Shown: positions 43,135-52,297 of the stretch, in pieces
Layout of the letters: every line of letters starts with the position of its first letter
Position numbering within the stretch: the stretch's first letter is position 1
Notes under the pieces: generated by a model
Database searches by the model: none
What the model was told of the DNA's origin: nothing
Seen by the model: the letters and a program-made list of their open reading frames with translations, nothing else
Program-made: the position numbers and the translations under genes
Assembly (NCBI RefSeq): GCF_020544405.1
Contig: NZ_CP065410.1
Span: 5,332,001 to 5,396,000, forward strand
Direction of reading: 5' to 3'
DNA length: 64,000 nt
Source of the DNA: Pseudomonas sp. IAC-BECa141
Lineage (GTDB): Bacteria > Pseudomonadota > Gammaproteobacteria > Pseudomonadales > Pseudomonadaceae

Positions 43135-44174
43135 TTGACCTGATAACCACGACTGCTCAGGCAATTGCCCTGGGCCTGGCGGTAGGCCTGCACCACTTCG
43201 GGCGCCGGTTGATAAGTCGCGGTGCGCGGGTTGAAGCCGCTCTGCTGCACCGCGTATTGATAACACTCGTAGCCATCGCGCTGAACCTGCTCCGGTGACT
43301 GACCGTTGGCCGGATACGCCTCCACGTCATAACCATTGCCGGTCGGCTGCGGTGGCTGCTGTACCGGCGGCTCGACCACCACGTAATCCTGGGTCGCTTC
43401 CTGATAGGCATAGTACGAGCCGGCAGCGAGGAACAGCAGCGAACCGCCGATCCATACCTCACGGGCGTAATCCGGCAGGTACTGAATGCGAATCCCGCGC
43501 GGCGGCTGAACCACGATGTAGCGCGGACCTTGCGGGCGATACCAGTAGCCGCCGGAGTAGAAATAGTCCTGGCCGCGATACGGCACGCGGTATTCACGAT
43601 CCGGGAAACGGTCGATCACATGGCCCGGCCGGTATTGCGGGCCCGGCCCCCAGCCATTGCCATGCCCGTCGGGGCGACCCGGCCAGCGATTGTCATTGGG
43701 GCGGCCGGTCTGCCAGCTCTGGTGATAGCCGTTCTGCGGGCGCTCGTCGCGGTAGTAGCCCTGACGGGGTTCCTGGGTCTGGCGCACGGTGTCGGGACGC
43801 GGCTGGATCGGCAGGTCATTGGCCGGCAGTTGCGGCGGCGGTGGCGGCTGGCGTACCGGGTTGGGATTGTAGGCCGGACGTGGCTGATTCTGATTCTGCC
43901 ACTGGCCATTGTTCGGTTGGCCGTGGTTCTGCTGGCCGTTGTGCTCGAACTGGCGGCTGTTGTCGCCACGAATAATGTCGTTGTTCTGCCGCTGCGGATT
44001 GTTCTGACCGTGCGGCTGATTGCCGCCGCCATGTCCCTGATTATTGCCCTGATGCTCCGGCCCGCGTCCGCCGCCGTCAGGACCGCGATTCTGCGGCTCA
44101 TCCGCCAGCGCTTGCGCACCGACACTCACACACAGCAAACCAACACTGGCCAGACGCCAGATGCGCGACTTCAT
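43128..44174 (-). CDS. DUF6515-type secreted protein, low complexity
   Basis: A 348-residue protein with a signal peptide (MKSRIWRLASVGLLCVSVGAQALA, cut before DEPQ). Residues 25-210 are extremely rich in Asn, Gln, Gly, Pro and Arg (repeats like QNNPQRQNND and QPNNGQWQNQNQP) and should be disordered; residues 215-348 form the conserved part (VPYRGQDYFYSGGYWYRPQG, VVVQPPRGIRIQYLP, CYQYAVQQSGFNP), with a predicted membrane-associated helix near 265. Function unknown. Its minus-strand leader contains the terminator at 44312-44340. Confidence 0.85.
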   Translation of the reverse strand: MKSRIWRLASVGLLCVSVGAQALADEPQNRGPDGGGRGPEHQGNNQGHGGGNQPHGQNNPQRQNNDIIRGDNSRQFEHNGQQNHGQPNNGQWQNQNQPRPAYNPNPVRQPPPPPQLPANDLPIQPRPDTVRQTQEPRQGYYRDERPQNGYHQSWQTGRPNDNRWPGRPDGHGNGWGPGPQYRPGHVIDRFPDREYRVPYRGQDYFYSGGYWYRPQGPRYIVVQPPRGIRIQYLPDYAREVWIGGSLLFLAAGSYYAYQEATQDYVVVEPPVQQPPQPTGNGYDVEAYPANGQSPEQVQRDGYECYQYAVQQSGFNPRTATYQPAPEVVQAYRQAQGNCLSSRGYQVNY

Positions 44175-44311
44175 GAAATTCCTCACTGCGGGCCAGAGCC
44201 TGTAATAGAAGGTCTTGTAGCTAAGACCGGGGACGAGCACACCGGGTTCTGCTACAGGTTATCAGTCACGTCATTTATTTATTGAGCGAGACGGGCCAAA
44301 TCGCGGGCAAG

Positions 44312-44340
44312 AAAAAAGGGAGACCCGTCGGCCTCCCTTT
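44312..44340 (-). terminator. Strong minus-strand intrinsic terminator
   Basis: Stem AAAGGGAG / CTCCCTTT with a ten-base loop; on the minus strand it is followed by TTTTTT then CTTG. It ends no annotated gene: on the minus strand nothing upstream codes for protein up to the Lrp gene. It therefore terminates a non-coding transcript or acts as an attenuator ahead of the gene starting at 44174. Confidence 0.8.
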
Positions 44341-44628
44341 CAGAGAACTTCGTCCTGGCTCGACGCTTTTGACGTCGGCTCACCTCACGCCGTCTTCTGG
44401 ACAGCGTGCAGCTCGGGGGCCGGCACAACCCCGGTGGGGGTGGCGGCCGCGGCGGGCCGGATTGGGCGGGCCGCAGTGGACTGTGTTACCGAGCAGTGAT
44501 TCTGGTGATAAGGATAGGCGCGGAGCCGCGACAGATGATTGCGAAGATTGCTCAAATAAACACCACTTGCGCAATTTTTAACCCTGGATAGATAATCCGC
44601 CGCAATAGTTAAGACAAAGGACCGTTTG
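44341..44628 (-). ncRNA. Candidate small RNA or long leader
   Basis: The 454 bases 44175-44628 contain no convincing gene. On the minus strand, from about 44580 to the terminator at 44312, the sequence is strongly GC-rich and structured: a CCCCCACC/GGGG-rich block (44415-44470), and a hairpin CGACG-TCAAAAG-CGTCG (44371-44387). An open frame read on that strand has no ribosome site and an odd composition. I interpret it as a transcribed non-coding RNA of roughly 230-270 bases, or a regulatory leader for the DUF6515 gene. The start is not defined; an AT-rich block at 44560-44610 shared with the Lrp promoter is the likely promoter area. Confidence 0.4.
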
Positions 44629-45108
44629 ATGAGCAAACTCGACCGTTACGACCTCAGTATTTTGGCGGAATTGCAGCGCGACGCCCGCATCTCCAACCAG
44701 GAACTGGCCGAGCGCATCGGTCTGTCGCCCTCCCCGTGCTCGCGCCGGGTCAAGCAACTGGAGGACGACGGCTACATCTCCCGTCAGGTCGCTCTGCTCG
44801 ATCGCAAGATGCTCGGCTTGAGCCTGACCGCCTACGTGCTGATCGGCATGGACCGGCACACGCCGGAGCGTTTCGAGAACTTCGAAGCGGCGATCCGCAC
44901 CTTGCCGCAAGTGCTGGAATGCAGCCTGGTGACTGGCGTGGATGCCGACTATCAGCTGAAAGTGGTGGTGCCGGACATGGATCACTATCAGAAACTGCTG
45001 CTGGGGCACCTGACACGGATTGAGGGCGTGACCAGTGTTCGGTCGAGTTTTGTGCTGAATCAGGTGCTCAACAGTACCGAATTGCCGCTGACTCATCTGC
45101 GCAGCTGA
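44629..45108 (+). CDS. Lrp/AsnC-family regulator
   Basis: A 159-residue feast/famine regulator: HTH at about residues 4-55 (RYDLSILAELQRDARISNQELAERIGLSPSPCSRRVKQLE across the turn), RAM domain 65-145 (TAYVLIGMDRHTPERF, ECSLVTGVDADYQLKVVVPD). The ATG at 44629 is preferred to a TTG one codon earlier. Upstream is an AT-rich block ATTGCTCAAATAAACACCAC followed by TTGCGCAAT (about 44548-44576), likely its own binding region, which could also control the candidate RNA on the other strand. Effector unknown. Confidence 0.9.
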   Translation: MSKLDRYDLSILAELQRDARISNQELAERIGLSPSPCSRRVKQLEDDGYISRQVALLDRKMLGLSLTAYVLIGMDRHTPERFENFEAAIRTLPQVLECSLVTGVDADYQLKVVVPDMDHYQKLLLGHLTRIEGVTSVRSSFVLNQVLNSTELPLTHLRS

Positions 45109-45114
45109 AATCGC

Positions 45115-45182
45115 CTTCGCGAGCAAGCTCGCTCCCACATTTAAAATGCATTTCCCTGTGGGAGCGAGCTTGCTCGCGAAGA
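45115..45182. repeat. REP pair, tail to tail
   Basis: Two REP arms in the reverse arrangement from the others: the reverse-complement core comes first (TTCGCGAGCAAGCTCGCTCC from 45116) and GTGGGAGCGAGCTTGCTCGC second, with only about 20 bases between, followed by the DUF2788 promoter region (TATACT at 45252). Confidence 0.9.
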
Positions 45183-45298
45183 AGCCGGTGCAGGCGACGA
45201 ATGACTGCGGCACACCGACGCAGGTCAATGCTGCGTCGTTCGCCGCTGGCGTATACTCCCGGCCGCCCTTTTAGCCGCATGCGTGCCGGAGATGCCCG

Positions 45299-45508
45299 AT
45301 GGATCCAGCAGTATTTGAAGAGTGGATGATGACCGGACTGGTCAGCATCCTGATCATTTTCATGGGTTTCATCGTCTGGGATCTGGCGAAGAAGTCCAAG
45401 GCCGGGCGTTTCGGCTCGTTCATTCTGTTCTTCGTGCTGGGCCTGGGCGTGGCCGCGTTCATCATCAAGAGCGTGGTGATCGGCCTGATCGAATCCGGCG
45501 CCTTATAA
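45299..45508 (+). CDS. DUF2788 small membrane protein
   Basis: A 69-residue protein with two transmembrane helices ([20 protein letters not shown] and [20 protein letters not shown]) and a basic loop KKSKAGR between them. It is a DUF2788 member, widespread in pseudomonads next to rluE; function unknown. Its last six bases overlap the end of the convergent rluE gene. A TATACT -10 element lies about 40 bases before the ATG. Confidence 0.9.
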   Translation: MDPAVFEEWMMTGLVSILIIFMGFIVWDLAKKSKAGRFGSFILFFVLGLGVAAFIIKSVVIGLIESGAL

Positions 45509-46138
45509 GCGCGCCGGCACTTCTTTCCACTGGCCCTGATCGAGCCCTTCGATCGTCCAGTCACCAATCCTGACCCGCACCAGCCGCAACGTCGGCAACC
45601 CGACCGCCGCCGTCATCCGCCGCACCTGGCGGTTGCGCCCTTCGCGAATCACCAGTTCCAGCCACGTTGTGGGGATGGTCGCGCGAAAGCGTACCGGTGG
45701 GTTGCGCGGCCACAGCTCAGGCTCATCCAGTTGCCGCGCTTCGGCGGGCAAGGTCATGCCGTCATTCAATTCGACGCCGTCACGCAGGCGCTGCAACTGC
45801 TCGGCCGTCGGCACGCCTTCGACTTGCACCCAATAGGTTTTCGCCAGTTTGTGCCTGGGGTCGGCGATCCGCGCCTGCAACTGGCCGTCGTTGGTCAACA
45901 GCAGTAAACCTTCGCTGTCACGATCCAGCCGTCCTGCCGGGTAAATGCCCGGAATGTCGATGTAATCCTTGAGCGTCGCCCGCCCATCTGCGTCGCTGAA
46001 TTGCGTCAGCACATCGAACGGTTTGTTGAACAGGATCAGCTTCGGCTCGGCGGGCGGTGCCTTGGCCACACGGCGCGGGGCTGAATAGGACGGCTTCGCG
46101 CCGGGACGGCGGGAAGGTGGACGCGGGGGACGGGACAT
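45503..46138 (-). CDS. rluE: 23S rRNA pseudouridine synthase
   Basis: A 211-residue pseudouridine synthase of the RsuA/RluE family; RluE modifies U2457 of 23S rRNA. Residues 1-32 are a basic, disordered tail, then [14 protein letters not shown], the catalytic motif [17 protein letters not shown] with the essential aspartate (about residue 73), and [28 protein letters not shown] near the C-terminus. The S4 domain is absent, as in RluE. Confidence 0.92.
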   Translation of the reverse strand: MSRPPRPPSRRPGAKPSYSAPRRVAKAPPAEPKLILFNKPFDVLTQFSDADGRATLKDYIDIPGIYPAGRLDRDSEGLLLLTNDGQLQARIADPRHKLAKTYWVQVEGVPTAEQLQRLRDGVELNDGMTLPAEARQLDEPELWPRNPPVRFRATIPTTWLELVIREGRNRQVRRMTAAVGLPTLRLVRVRIGDWTIEGLDQGQWKEVPARL

Positions 46139-46210
46139 AAGTGAGAAGACATTTAGCGATCAGGGCTGACAATGCTAGTGCCCCGACCGCCAAATGACCA
46201 CGACAAACCG

Positions 46211-47674
46211 TTAGCGGAACGGCGGCTCGTCGAAGCTGCGCAGTTTGCGCGAGTGCAGCGAGTTGAGTTCGGTGCGTAGCAGGTCCACCGCTTCGATGCC
46301 GATCTTCAAGTGCTGGCTGACCGCACGCTCGTAGAACGCGTTGGCCGAACCCGGCAGCTTGATTTCACTGTGCAGCGGTTTGTCCGAAACGCACAGCAAC
46401 GTGCCGTACGGCACCCGCAGACGATAACCCTGGGCGGCAATGGTGCCGCTTTCCATGTCCACCGCCACGGCGCGGGACAGGTTGATCAGCGGTCGCTCCT
46501 GGGCCCAGCGCAATTCCCAGTTACGGTCGTCGTAAGTCAGCACGGTGCCGGTGCGCAGACGCTTTTTCAGCTCCTCGCCTTTTTCGCCGGTGATGTTGGC
46601 CGCCGCTTGCTGCAACGCCAGCTGCACCTCGGCCAGGGCCGGGATCGGAATGTTCGGCGGCACCACCCGGTCGAGAATCCCGTCGCGACGCATGTAGGCG
46701 TGAGCCAGCACATAGTCGCCGATGGTCTGCGACTGACGCAGGCCGCCGCAATGCCCGATCATCAGCCAGCAATGCGGGCGCAGCACGGCCAGATGGTCGG
46801 TGATGTTCTTGGCGTTGGACGGACCGACGCCGATGTTGACCAGGGTCACGCCGTGGCCATCGCTGGCGATCAGGTGATAGGCCGGCATCTGGTAGCGGTG
46901 CCAGACCACACCGGCGGCAATGGCCGAGGCTTCGCCATGATCCATGCCTTTTTCGATGATCACGTTGCCCGGCAACACCATGCGTACAAAACGCGGGTCA
47001 CGGCGCAGTTGCTCCAGACCGTGGACGATGAACTGGTCGACATAACGGTGGTAGTTGGTCAGCAGGATCCACGGCTGCACATGGCGCCAGTCGCTGCCGG
47101 TGTAGTGCACCAGACGACGCAGCGAGAAGTCGACGCGGGCCGCATCGAACAGCGCCAATGGCAACGGATCGGTGTTTTCCCAGTCGTAGAGCCCGTCGGC
47201 GATGCCATCGGTGGCGGCAGACAGGTCGGTACTCGGGAACACTCGCGCCAGCACGGCAGCGGTGACACCGGAGCCGGCCAGCTCATCGCCCTGCTCGACC
47301 ACGTACGGATAGGGAATGTTCTGCTCGCTGACCCCGACTTCCACCGTCACGGTGAAGTCGTGCATCAGAGGCGTGAGCTGTTCCAGCAGGTATTTGCGAA
47401 ACGCCGCCGGGTGGGTGACGGTCACGCTGTAGGTGCCCGGCAACTGCACCTTGGCGTAGGCGCGGGTGGTCTGCGGGACTTCGCCCTGGCAGTGGTAGGT
47501 CAGACGCAGTTCGGGATAACGGAACAGGGCACGTTGCTCGGCGTCGGGCTCGACGCGATCCTTGAGGTAACGCTTGAGCGCCGAGTTCAGCGCCGTGGTG
47601 GCCCGCTCATGCAGCTCGGCGAGACGATCCACGGCCTGTTCGGCGGTTTGAACGACAATAAACGCTTCGGTCAC
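46211..47674 (-). CDS. amn: AMP nucleosidase
   Basis: A 487-residue enzyme that hydrolyses AMP to adenine and ribose 5-phosphate. The N-terminal regulatory domain (1-190) and the phosphorylase-like catalytic domain (200-470) match the E. coli enzyme in size; visible are LVNIGVGPSNAKNITDHLAVLRP and MIGHCGGLRQSQTIGDYVL (about residues 290-330), and VAVDMESGTIAAQGYRLRVP (about 410) with the purine-nucleoside phosphorylase glutamate. The start is a GTG at 47674 with AGGAAG upstream; the twelve residues before it in the same frame are not conserved in the family. Confidence 0.93.
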   Translation of the reverse strand: MTEAFIVVQTAEQAVDRLAELHERATTALNSALKRYLKDRVEPDAEQRALFRYPELRLTYHCQGEVPQTTRAYAKVQLPGTYSVTVTHPAAFRKYLLEQLTPLMHDFTVTVEVGVSEQNIPYPYVVEQGDELAGSGVTAAVLARVFPSTDLSAATDGIADGLYDWENTDPLPLALFDAARVDFSLRRLVHYTGSDWRHVQPWILLTNYHRYVDQFIVHGLEQLRRDPRFVRMVLPGNVIIEKGMDHGEASAIAAGVVWHRYQMPAYHLIASDGHGVTLVNIGVGPSNAKNITDHLAVLRPHCWLMIGHCGGLRQSQTIGDYVLAHAYMRRDGILDRVVPPNIPIPALAEVQLALQQAAANITGEKGEELKKRLRTGTVLTYDDRNWELRWAQERPLINLSRAVAVDMESGTIAAQGYRLRVPYGTLLCVSDKPLHSEIKLPGSANAFYERAVSQHLKIGIEAVDLLRTELNSLHSRKLRSFDEPPFR

Positions 47675-47783
47675 GATCAGCTTCCTGTGTTCTGACTTGC
47701 AGAGCTTCATCTTGCCTGCATCGTGGCGTCACGGAAACAGTGGCGTTGTGGCAATTCATCAATCTGACAGGTACAGGCGGGCC

Positions 47784-47806
47784 TGTGGGAGCGGGCTTGC
47801 TCGCGA
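47784..47806 (+). repeat. Single REP arm
   Basis: TGTGGGAGCGGGCTTGCTCG is a solitary, slightly altered REP core without a visible partner. It lies in the 225-base gap between amn and aidB, which otherwise shows nothing recognisable. Confidence 0.75.
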
Positions 47807-47899
47807 TGAGGCCATCCCATTCACATCGATGTTGACCGACAGGCCGTCATCACTGGCAAGCCAGTTCCCAGAAGGCCTTTCGGTGCCTGGAAATTGCCG

Positions 47900-49549
47900 T
47901 CAGAAACCTTGCGGCGTCGAGCGGGCAACAATGGCTTCGACATCCAGCCCGCGCGGCAACGCGCCGTAGACCCGTCCGCCTCCGCTCAGACGACTGGCAA
48001 TGAACGCATCGCTGACCGCCGAATTCCCGGCCTCCAGCAGCAGCTTCGCTTGCAGCCCGAGGGCGATGTCTTCGGTCAGTTGCCGCGCGCGGTACTGAAT
48101 GTCGCTGGTGTCCTTGAACTGCGCCTGCAATTGCTGAATGTGCGCAGCCAGTCGCTTGTCGCCATGGCCGTCGCCCAACTCGCTGAACAACACATCAAGC
48201 ACGCCCGGCTCTTTCGACAACGCCCGCAGCACATCGAGGCATTGCACGTTGCCAGAGCCTTCCCACGTCGAGTTCACCGGCGCCTCGCGGTACAGCCGTG
48301 GCAGGATGCTCTCCTCGACATACCCGGCGCCACCCATGCATTCGGCGGCTTCGTTGATCATTCCCGGCGCACGTTTGCAGATCCAGTATTTGCCCACCGC
48401 CGTCACCAGCCGGGCGAACTGCGCTTCATGGCGATCATTCAGATGATCCAGCGCCTTGCCCATGCGCAGGCTCAACGCCAGCGCGGCTTCGCTTTCCAGC
48501 GCCAGATCGGCCAGCACGTTCTGCATCAGCGGTTGCTCGCTGAGCAGCTTGCCGCCGACTTTGCGGTGGGCGCAGTGATGGCTGGCCTGGGTCAGCGCCT
48601 GCCGCATCAGCGAGCTGGAGCCGACCATGCAGTCAAAACGGGTCATCGCCACCATCTCGATGATCGTCGGCACGCCGCGCCCTTCCTCACCGACCATCCA
48701 CGCCAGTGCGCCTCGGAATTCCACTTCGCTGGAGGCGTTGGACTGGTTGCCGAGCTTGTTTTTCAGGCGCTGGATATAGAACTGATTGCGCGTGTCATCC
48801 GGGCGATGGCGCGGCAGCAGGAAGCAGGTCAGGCCCTTGTCGGTCTGCGCCAGCGTGAGGAATGCATCGCACATCGGCGCCGAACAGAACCACTTGTGGC
48901 CCACCAGTTCATAAGCCTGACCGGGGCCGCTGGCGCCAACTGGATAAGCCTTGGTGGTGTTGGCCCGCACATCGGTGCCACCCTGTTTCTCGGTCATCGC
49001 CATGCCGATGGTGACACCGGCCTTATGGGCCATGCCGACATTGCGCGGATCGTATTCGGTGGCGAGGATTTTCGGCAGCCATTGCTCGGCCAGATTCGGT
49101 TGTAAACGCATCGCCGGCACGCTGGCGAAAGTCATGGTCAACGGACAGCCACTGCCGGCTTCGGCCTGGCTGTGCAGGTAGGTCATGGAAGCGCGGGCAA
49201 CATGGGCACCGTCCTGTGGATGAGCCCAGGGCAACGACGTCAGGCCATGTTCGATGGCGGTGCGCATCAGCTCGTGATACGCCGGATGAAATTCCACCAG
49301 ATCGATGCGATGACCGTAGCGGTCATGGCTGGCGAACACCGGTTTGTTCTGATTGGCGAGGAACCCGGCCTCCATCAGCGGCCCGCCGGCCAGCGCGCCG
49401 TAGGCGTCGATCCGCGACTCGGCCCAGCCGGCGCCGAACCGCCGCGACCACTCCTGCAACGGCAGGTCGATGCGGTACAGGTTGGTGCCGTCCAGCGACG
49501 GTGGCTGGTTGGTGACTTCGTGGGTTTCGGCGAACTGATGCAGGTTCAT
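47900..49549 (-). CDS. aidB: AidB-like acyl-CoA dehydrogenase
   Basis: A 549-residue flavoprotein of the AidB branch of acyl-CoA dehydrogenases, with the extra C-terminal domain of that branch (after about residue 445). Visible: GMAMTEKQGGTDVRANTT (about 205), GHKWFCSAPMCDAF (about 238), RLKNKLGNQSNASSEVEF (about 288) and NEAAECMGGAGYVEES (about 420). AidB in E. coli belongs to the response to DNA alkylation; here no ada or alkB is nearby. The stop is followed by a lone REP arm. Confidence 0.9.
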   Translation of the reverse strand: MNLHQFAETHEVTNQPPSLDGTNLYRIDLPLQEWSRRFGAGWAESRIDAYGALAGGPLMEAGFLANQNKPVFASHDRYGHRIDLVEFHPAYHELMRTAIEHGLTSLPWAHPQDGAHVARASMTYLHSQAEAGSGCPLTMTFASVPAMRLQPNLAEQWLPKILATEYDPRNVGMAHKAGVTIGMAMTEKQGGTDVRANTTKAYPVGASGPGQAYELVGHKWFCSAPMCDAFLTLAQTDKGLTCFLLPRHRPDDTRNQFYIQRLKNKLGNQSNASSEVEFRGALAWMVGEEGRGVPTIIEMVAMTRFDCMVGSSSLMRQALTQASHHCAHRKVGGKLLSEQPLMQNVLADLALESEAALALSLRMGKALDHLNDRHEAQFARLVTAVGKYWICKRAPGMINEAAECMGGAGYVEESILPRLYREAPVNSTWEGSGNVQCLDVLRALSKEPGVLDVLFSELGDGHGDKRLAAHIQQLQAQFKDTSDIQYRARQLTEDIALGLQAKLLLEAGNSAVSDAFIASRLSGGGRVYGALPRGLDVEAIVARSTPQGF

Positions 49550-49644
49550 GACGGGGCTCCTTGATCGGCCAGAGCTTCAGTTAAGCACCGCCCCCGAATC
49601 GATCAAAGTGTCATATCGGCCTAAATGCCGGCGCTTTCACCCTA

Positions 49645-51993
49645 TCAGCAACTCAATACCCGTCGCTGCATTGCGACCTGCAGATCCTCGAATTTCACCG
49701 GTTTGTTCAGATAATCGATCGTGCCACCCGACGCGCAATGCTCTCGATCCGCCCCCAGCGCGATCATGAACACCGGCAGATGGGCGCATCCCGGCAGGTC
49801 ACGAATCTGGCAGCACAGCGATGCTCCGTCGAGCGGCGGTAGCTGGCAATCGATCAACACTGCATCGAAGCGCTCGCGCTGCAAACAGTCTAGTGCCGCC
49901 ACGCCGTGGTCGGCAGTGCGCACCCGGAAACCGAGCTTGAGCAACATGCCGCGCATCACCAATTGGTTGACACTGTTGTCGTCCACCAGCAGCACGGTGC
50001 AATCCTGCGGCGCGCGCTCGGTGTCACGACTGAACGCAGGCACGGCTTCCACTTCCGGCAACTCAAACTCGACATCCAGCTGAAAACGGCTGCCGCGCCC
50101 CGGTTCGGAGCGGTGTGTGAGCTTGCCACCGAGCAGTTCCACCAATTGACGGCAAATCGCCAGACCGACGCCCAGCCCGCCGTATTCGCGGGTCATCGAA
50201 CCATCGAGCTGGAAGAATCGCTGATACAGCGTGGCCTCGCCCAGATCGGTAAAACCGATACCGGTGTCGATCACCGCGAAGGACAGCGCCAGGCGATTGT
50301 CCGTCGACGGTTTGCCGGTGACCCGCAAGGCCAGCCCGCCGACGCGGGTGAACTTGATCGCGTTGTCCAGCAGGCACTCCAGGCATTGCGCGAGTTTGGC
50401 ACTGTCGCCGTGCAGGCGGTCCGGCAGTGTCGGCAGCACGTCGACCTTGAAGTCCAGCGATTTGCTCGCCGCGTTGCCATCGAACTGAATCCGCAACGCC
50501 TCGACCACCCCGCGCAGGCTGAAACTGCCCGGCGTCGCCTTGAGCTTGCCGGCCTGCAATTCGGTCAGGGTGAGGATGCCGTTGACCATGCGCATCATGT
50601 CCCGCGCGGAACCGGCGGCAGTCTGCTGGTATTGCTCCAGTTCCGGATCGAGCTCGACGGTCTGCATCAGCTCCAGCGAACCGATCACCCCGTTCATCGG
50701 TGTGCGCAGTTCGTGGGTCAGGGTCGCGAGAAATTCGTCCTTGAGCTTGTTGCTGTGGGCCAGTTGCTGGTTCAGCACTTCGAGCTTCTGGCCGGCGTCG
50801 AACAGGGTCTGCGCCTGTTGTTCGCGCATCGCGTTGATGCGGTCGGCCAGGGCCAGCGACAGCAGCGCCACTTCAATGGCCGAACCGATCTGACTGGCGT
50901 ACATGGTCAGGAACACATTCGGCAGCAGGCCCAGGACCATCATGGTGTTGACGATGCCGCCGATCAGGAACGCCGACCAGGCAATGATGAAATAACGCGC
51001 CACCCGCAGGCCGCGCCACCAGGCGAGGATCCCGGCGGCGAAGATCACCACGGTAAAGGTCAGGGCCAGGGTCGTCGCCAGACGCAGGGCCAGGCCATAA
51101 CTGGTCATCAACGACAGACCGATCACTACGGCACCGAACGCGATCAGGGCGATCAGCAGGCGATCGAGCCAGCGGCTGTGGTTCTTCGTCTGCAGGAAAC
51201 TGCGGGCGAATTGGCTGCCGAACAGCCCCGCGCAACCAATGAAGAACGGCGTGGCGGCGTTGGCCCACCAAGGGTTGTCCGGCCAGAAATACTCGACCGC
51301 CGCACCGTTGACCGACAGCTGATAGAGGCCGAACGAGGCGATATAGAAGATGTAATAGAGGTAACTGGTGTCGCGCACGCTGAGATAGATGAACAGGTTG
51401 TAGACCAGCATCCCCAGCAGCACGCCATAAATGATCCCCAACACGTACAGGCGCACTGGCTGATCTTCGAGGTACGCGGTGCTCGACCACAATGTCACCG
51501 GCGCCTGGATCGAGCCTTCGCTGGACAACCGCAGATAAACGGTGCGTTGCTGATCCGGCTTGAATGCCAGGTCGAACAGGTAATTGTTCTGGCGGATCTC
51601 GCGACTGGCGAACGGCAAGGCGTCGCCGGTCTGCCGCACCAGACGATAGTCACCGGCCGCATCGGGCAAATACAGATCAAGATGATCGAGCGGCGGATAC
51701 GCCAGCTCCAGCAACCAGCTGCGCTGCGCCGACGCATTGGTCGGGCGGTAATGCAGGTCGATCTTCAGCCAGAACGCCGAGCGCGAATAACCGGCATTGA
51801 GCGTGGCTTTGTCATGGGGTTTGAAGTTTCCGGCGGCGGCTTGCGCGCGGACGTCGGCAATGCTCGCCTGACCGCTCGGGTCTTCGAACACTTGCAGGGA
51901 TCGACCCAGCGGGAGGCTCTGGGTGAACTCATCGAACTCGACGGCGCTTGCCAGGAGGGGCAAGCAGAACAGCAACATCAACAAATAGCGCAT
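49645..51993 (-). CDS. ladS: LadS hybrid sensor kinase
   Basis: A 782-residue hybrid kinase. Layout: signal peptide (1-17), 7TMR-DISM extracellular domain (about 30-170), seven membrane helices (about 185-385), HisKA domain with the phospho-acceptor His in THELRTPMNGVIG (about 430), HATPase with DTGIGFTD and GGLGVGLAICRQLVELLGG (about 525-640), then a receiver domain (about 665-782) with phospho-acceptor Asp in AVLIDCQLPPLDG and Lys in YLNKPVK. The domain order, and its place just before thiD as in P. aeruginosa, identify LadS, which promotes the GacS/GacA-RsmA sessile switch. Unlike most copies the receiver ends directly without an Hpt domain, as in the known LadS. Confidence 0.88.
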   Translation of the reverse strand: MRYLLMLLFCLPLLASAVEFDEFTQSLPLGRSLQVFEDPSGQASIADVRAQAAAGNFKPHDKATLNAGYSRSAFWLKIDLHYRPTNASAQRSWLLELAYPPLDHLDLYLPDAAGDYRLVRQTGDALPFASREIRQNNYLFDLAFKPDQQRTVYLRLSSEGSIQAPVTLWSSTAYLEDQPVRLYVLGIIYGVLLGMLVYNLFIYLSVRDTSYLYYIFYIASFGLYQLSVNGAAVEYFWPDNPWWANAATPFFIGCAGLFGSQFARSFLQTKNHSRWLDRLLIALIAFGAVVIGLSLMTSYGLALRLATTLALTFTVVIFAAGILAWWRGLRVARYFIIAWSAFLIGGIVNTMMVLGLLPNVFLTMYASQIGSAIEVALLSLALADRINAMREQQAQTLFDAGQKLEVLNQQLAHSNKLKDEFLATLTHELRTPMNGVIGSLELMQTVELDPELEQYQQTAAGSARDMMRMVNGILTLTELQAGKLKATPGSFSLRGVVEALRIQFDGNAASKSLDFKVDVLPTLPDRLHGDSAKLAQCLECLLDNAIKFTRVGGLALRVTGKPSTDNRLALSFAVIDTGIGFTDLGEATLYQRFFQLDGSMTREYGGLGVGLAICRQLVELLGGKLTHRSEPGRGSRFQLDVEFELPEVEAVPAFSRDTERAPQDCTVLLVDDNSVNQLVMRGMLLKLGFRVRTADHGVAALDCLQRERFDAVLIDCQLPPLDGASLCCQIRDLPGCAHLPVFMIALGADREHCASGGTIDYLNKPVKFEDLQVAMQRRVLSC

Positions 51994-52297
51994 TGAAGCC
52001 CCAGCGTGGCTTGTCCGGTTGTGTCAGGAAGCCCCCCATTCCCTTTGAGATGACGTAAAACCGGTATTACCTGTTATTGGTTTGGATCCACTCTAGCATA
52101 GCCGTTGATGGCCATTGAGCACCATGGAAATTTTTCCTACAAAGGCTCTAGAACGGGCGTTCCAGAGCAGAGCGCCGGGCTAGAGCTGTTTGCTCGGTCA
52201 GATTGCGCCAAACGGTACCGATCCCGCTACCCGCGTTATCGGCCGGGCGCTGCGCCACAACACCCGAAAAACAGGTTTGGTGGTAAGCTCGCGCACC
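51994..52297. other. Intergenic region between ladS and thiD
   Basis: The 304 bases hold the divergent ladS and thiD promoters. The only structure I see is a near-perfect palindrome GCTCTAGAAC-GGGC-GTTCCAGAGC (52145-52168, one mismatch), 130 bases before thiD. No thiamine-pyrophosphate riboswitch core (such as the CUGAGA box) is visible. Confidence 0.5.

Noticed and set aside
44380..44574. Leader peptide or small protein on the minus strand
   Set aside because: Needs a TTG start without a ribosome site, and shows no run of a regulatory amino acid; a non-coding RNA explains the region better.
49906..51996. Open frame of 696 codons on the plus strand
   Set aside because: Antisense to ladS, whose kinase and receiver motifs are intact; composition is that of a shadow frame.
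51994..52297. Thiamine riboswitch before thiD
   Set aside because: The conserved CUGAGA and ACCUGA elements are not present; the only structure is a short palindrome.
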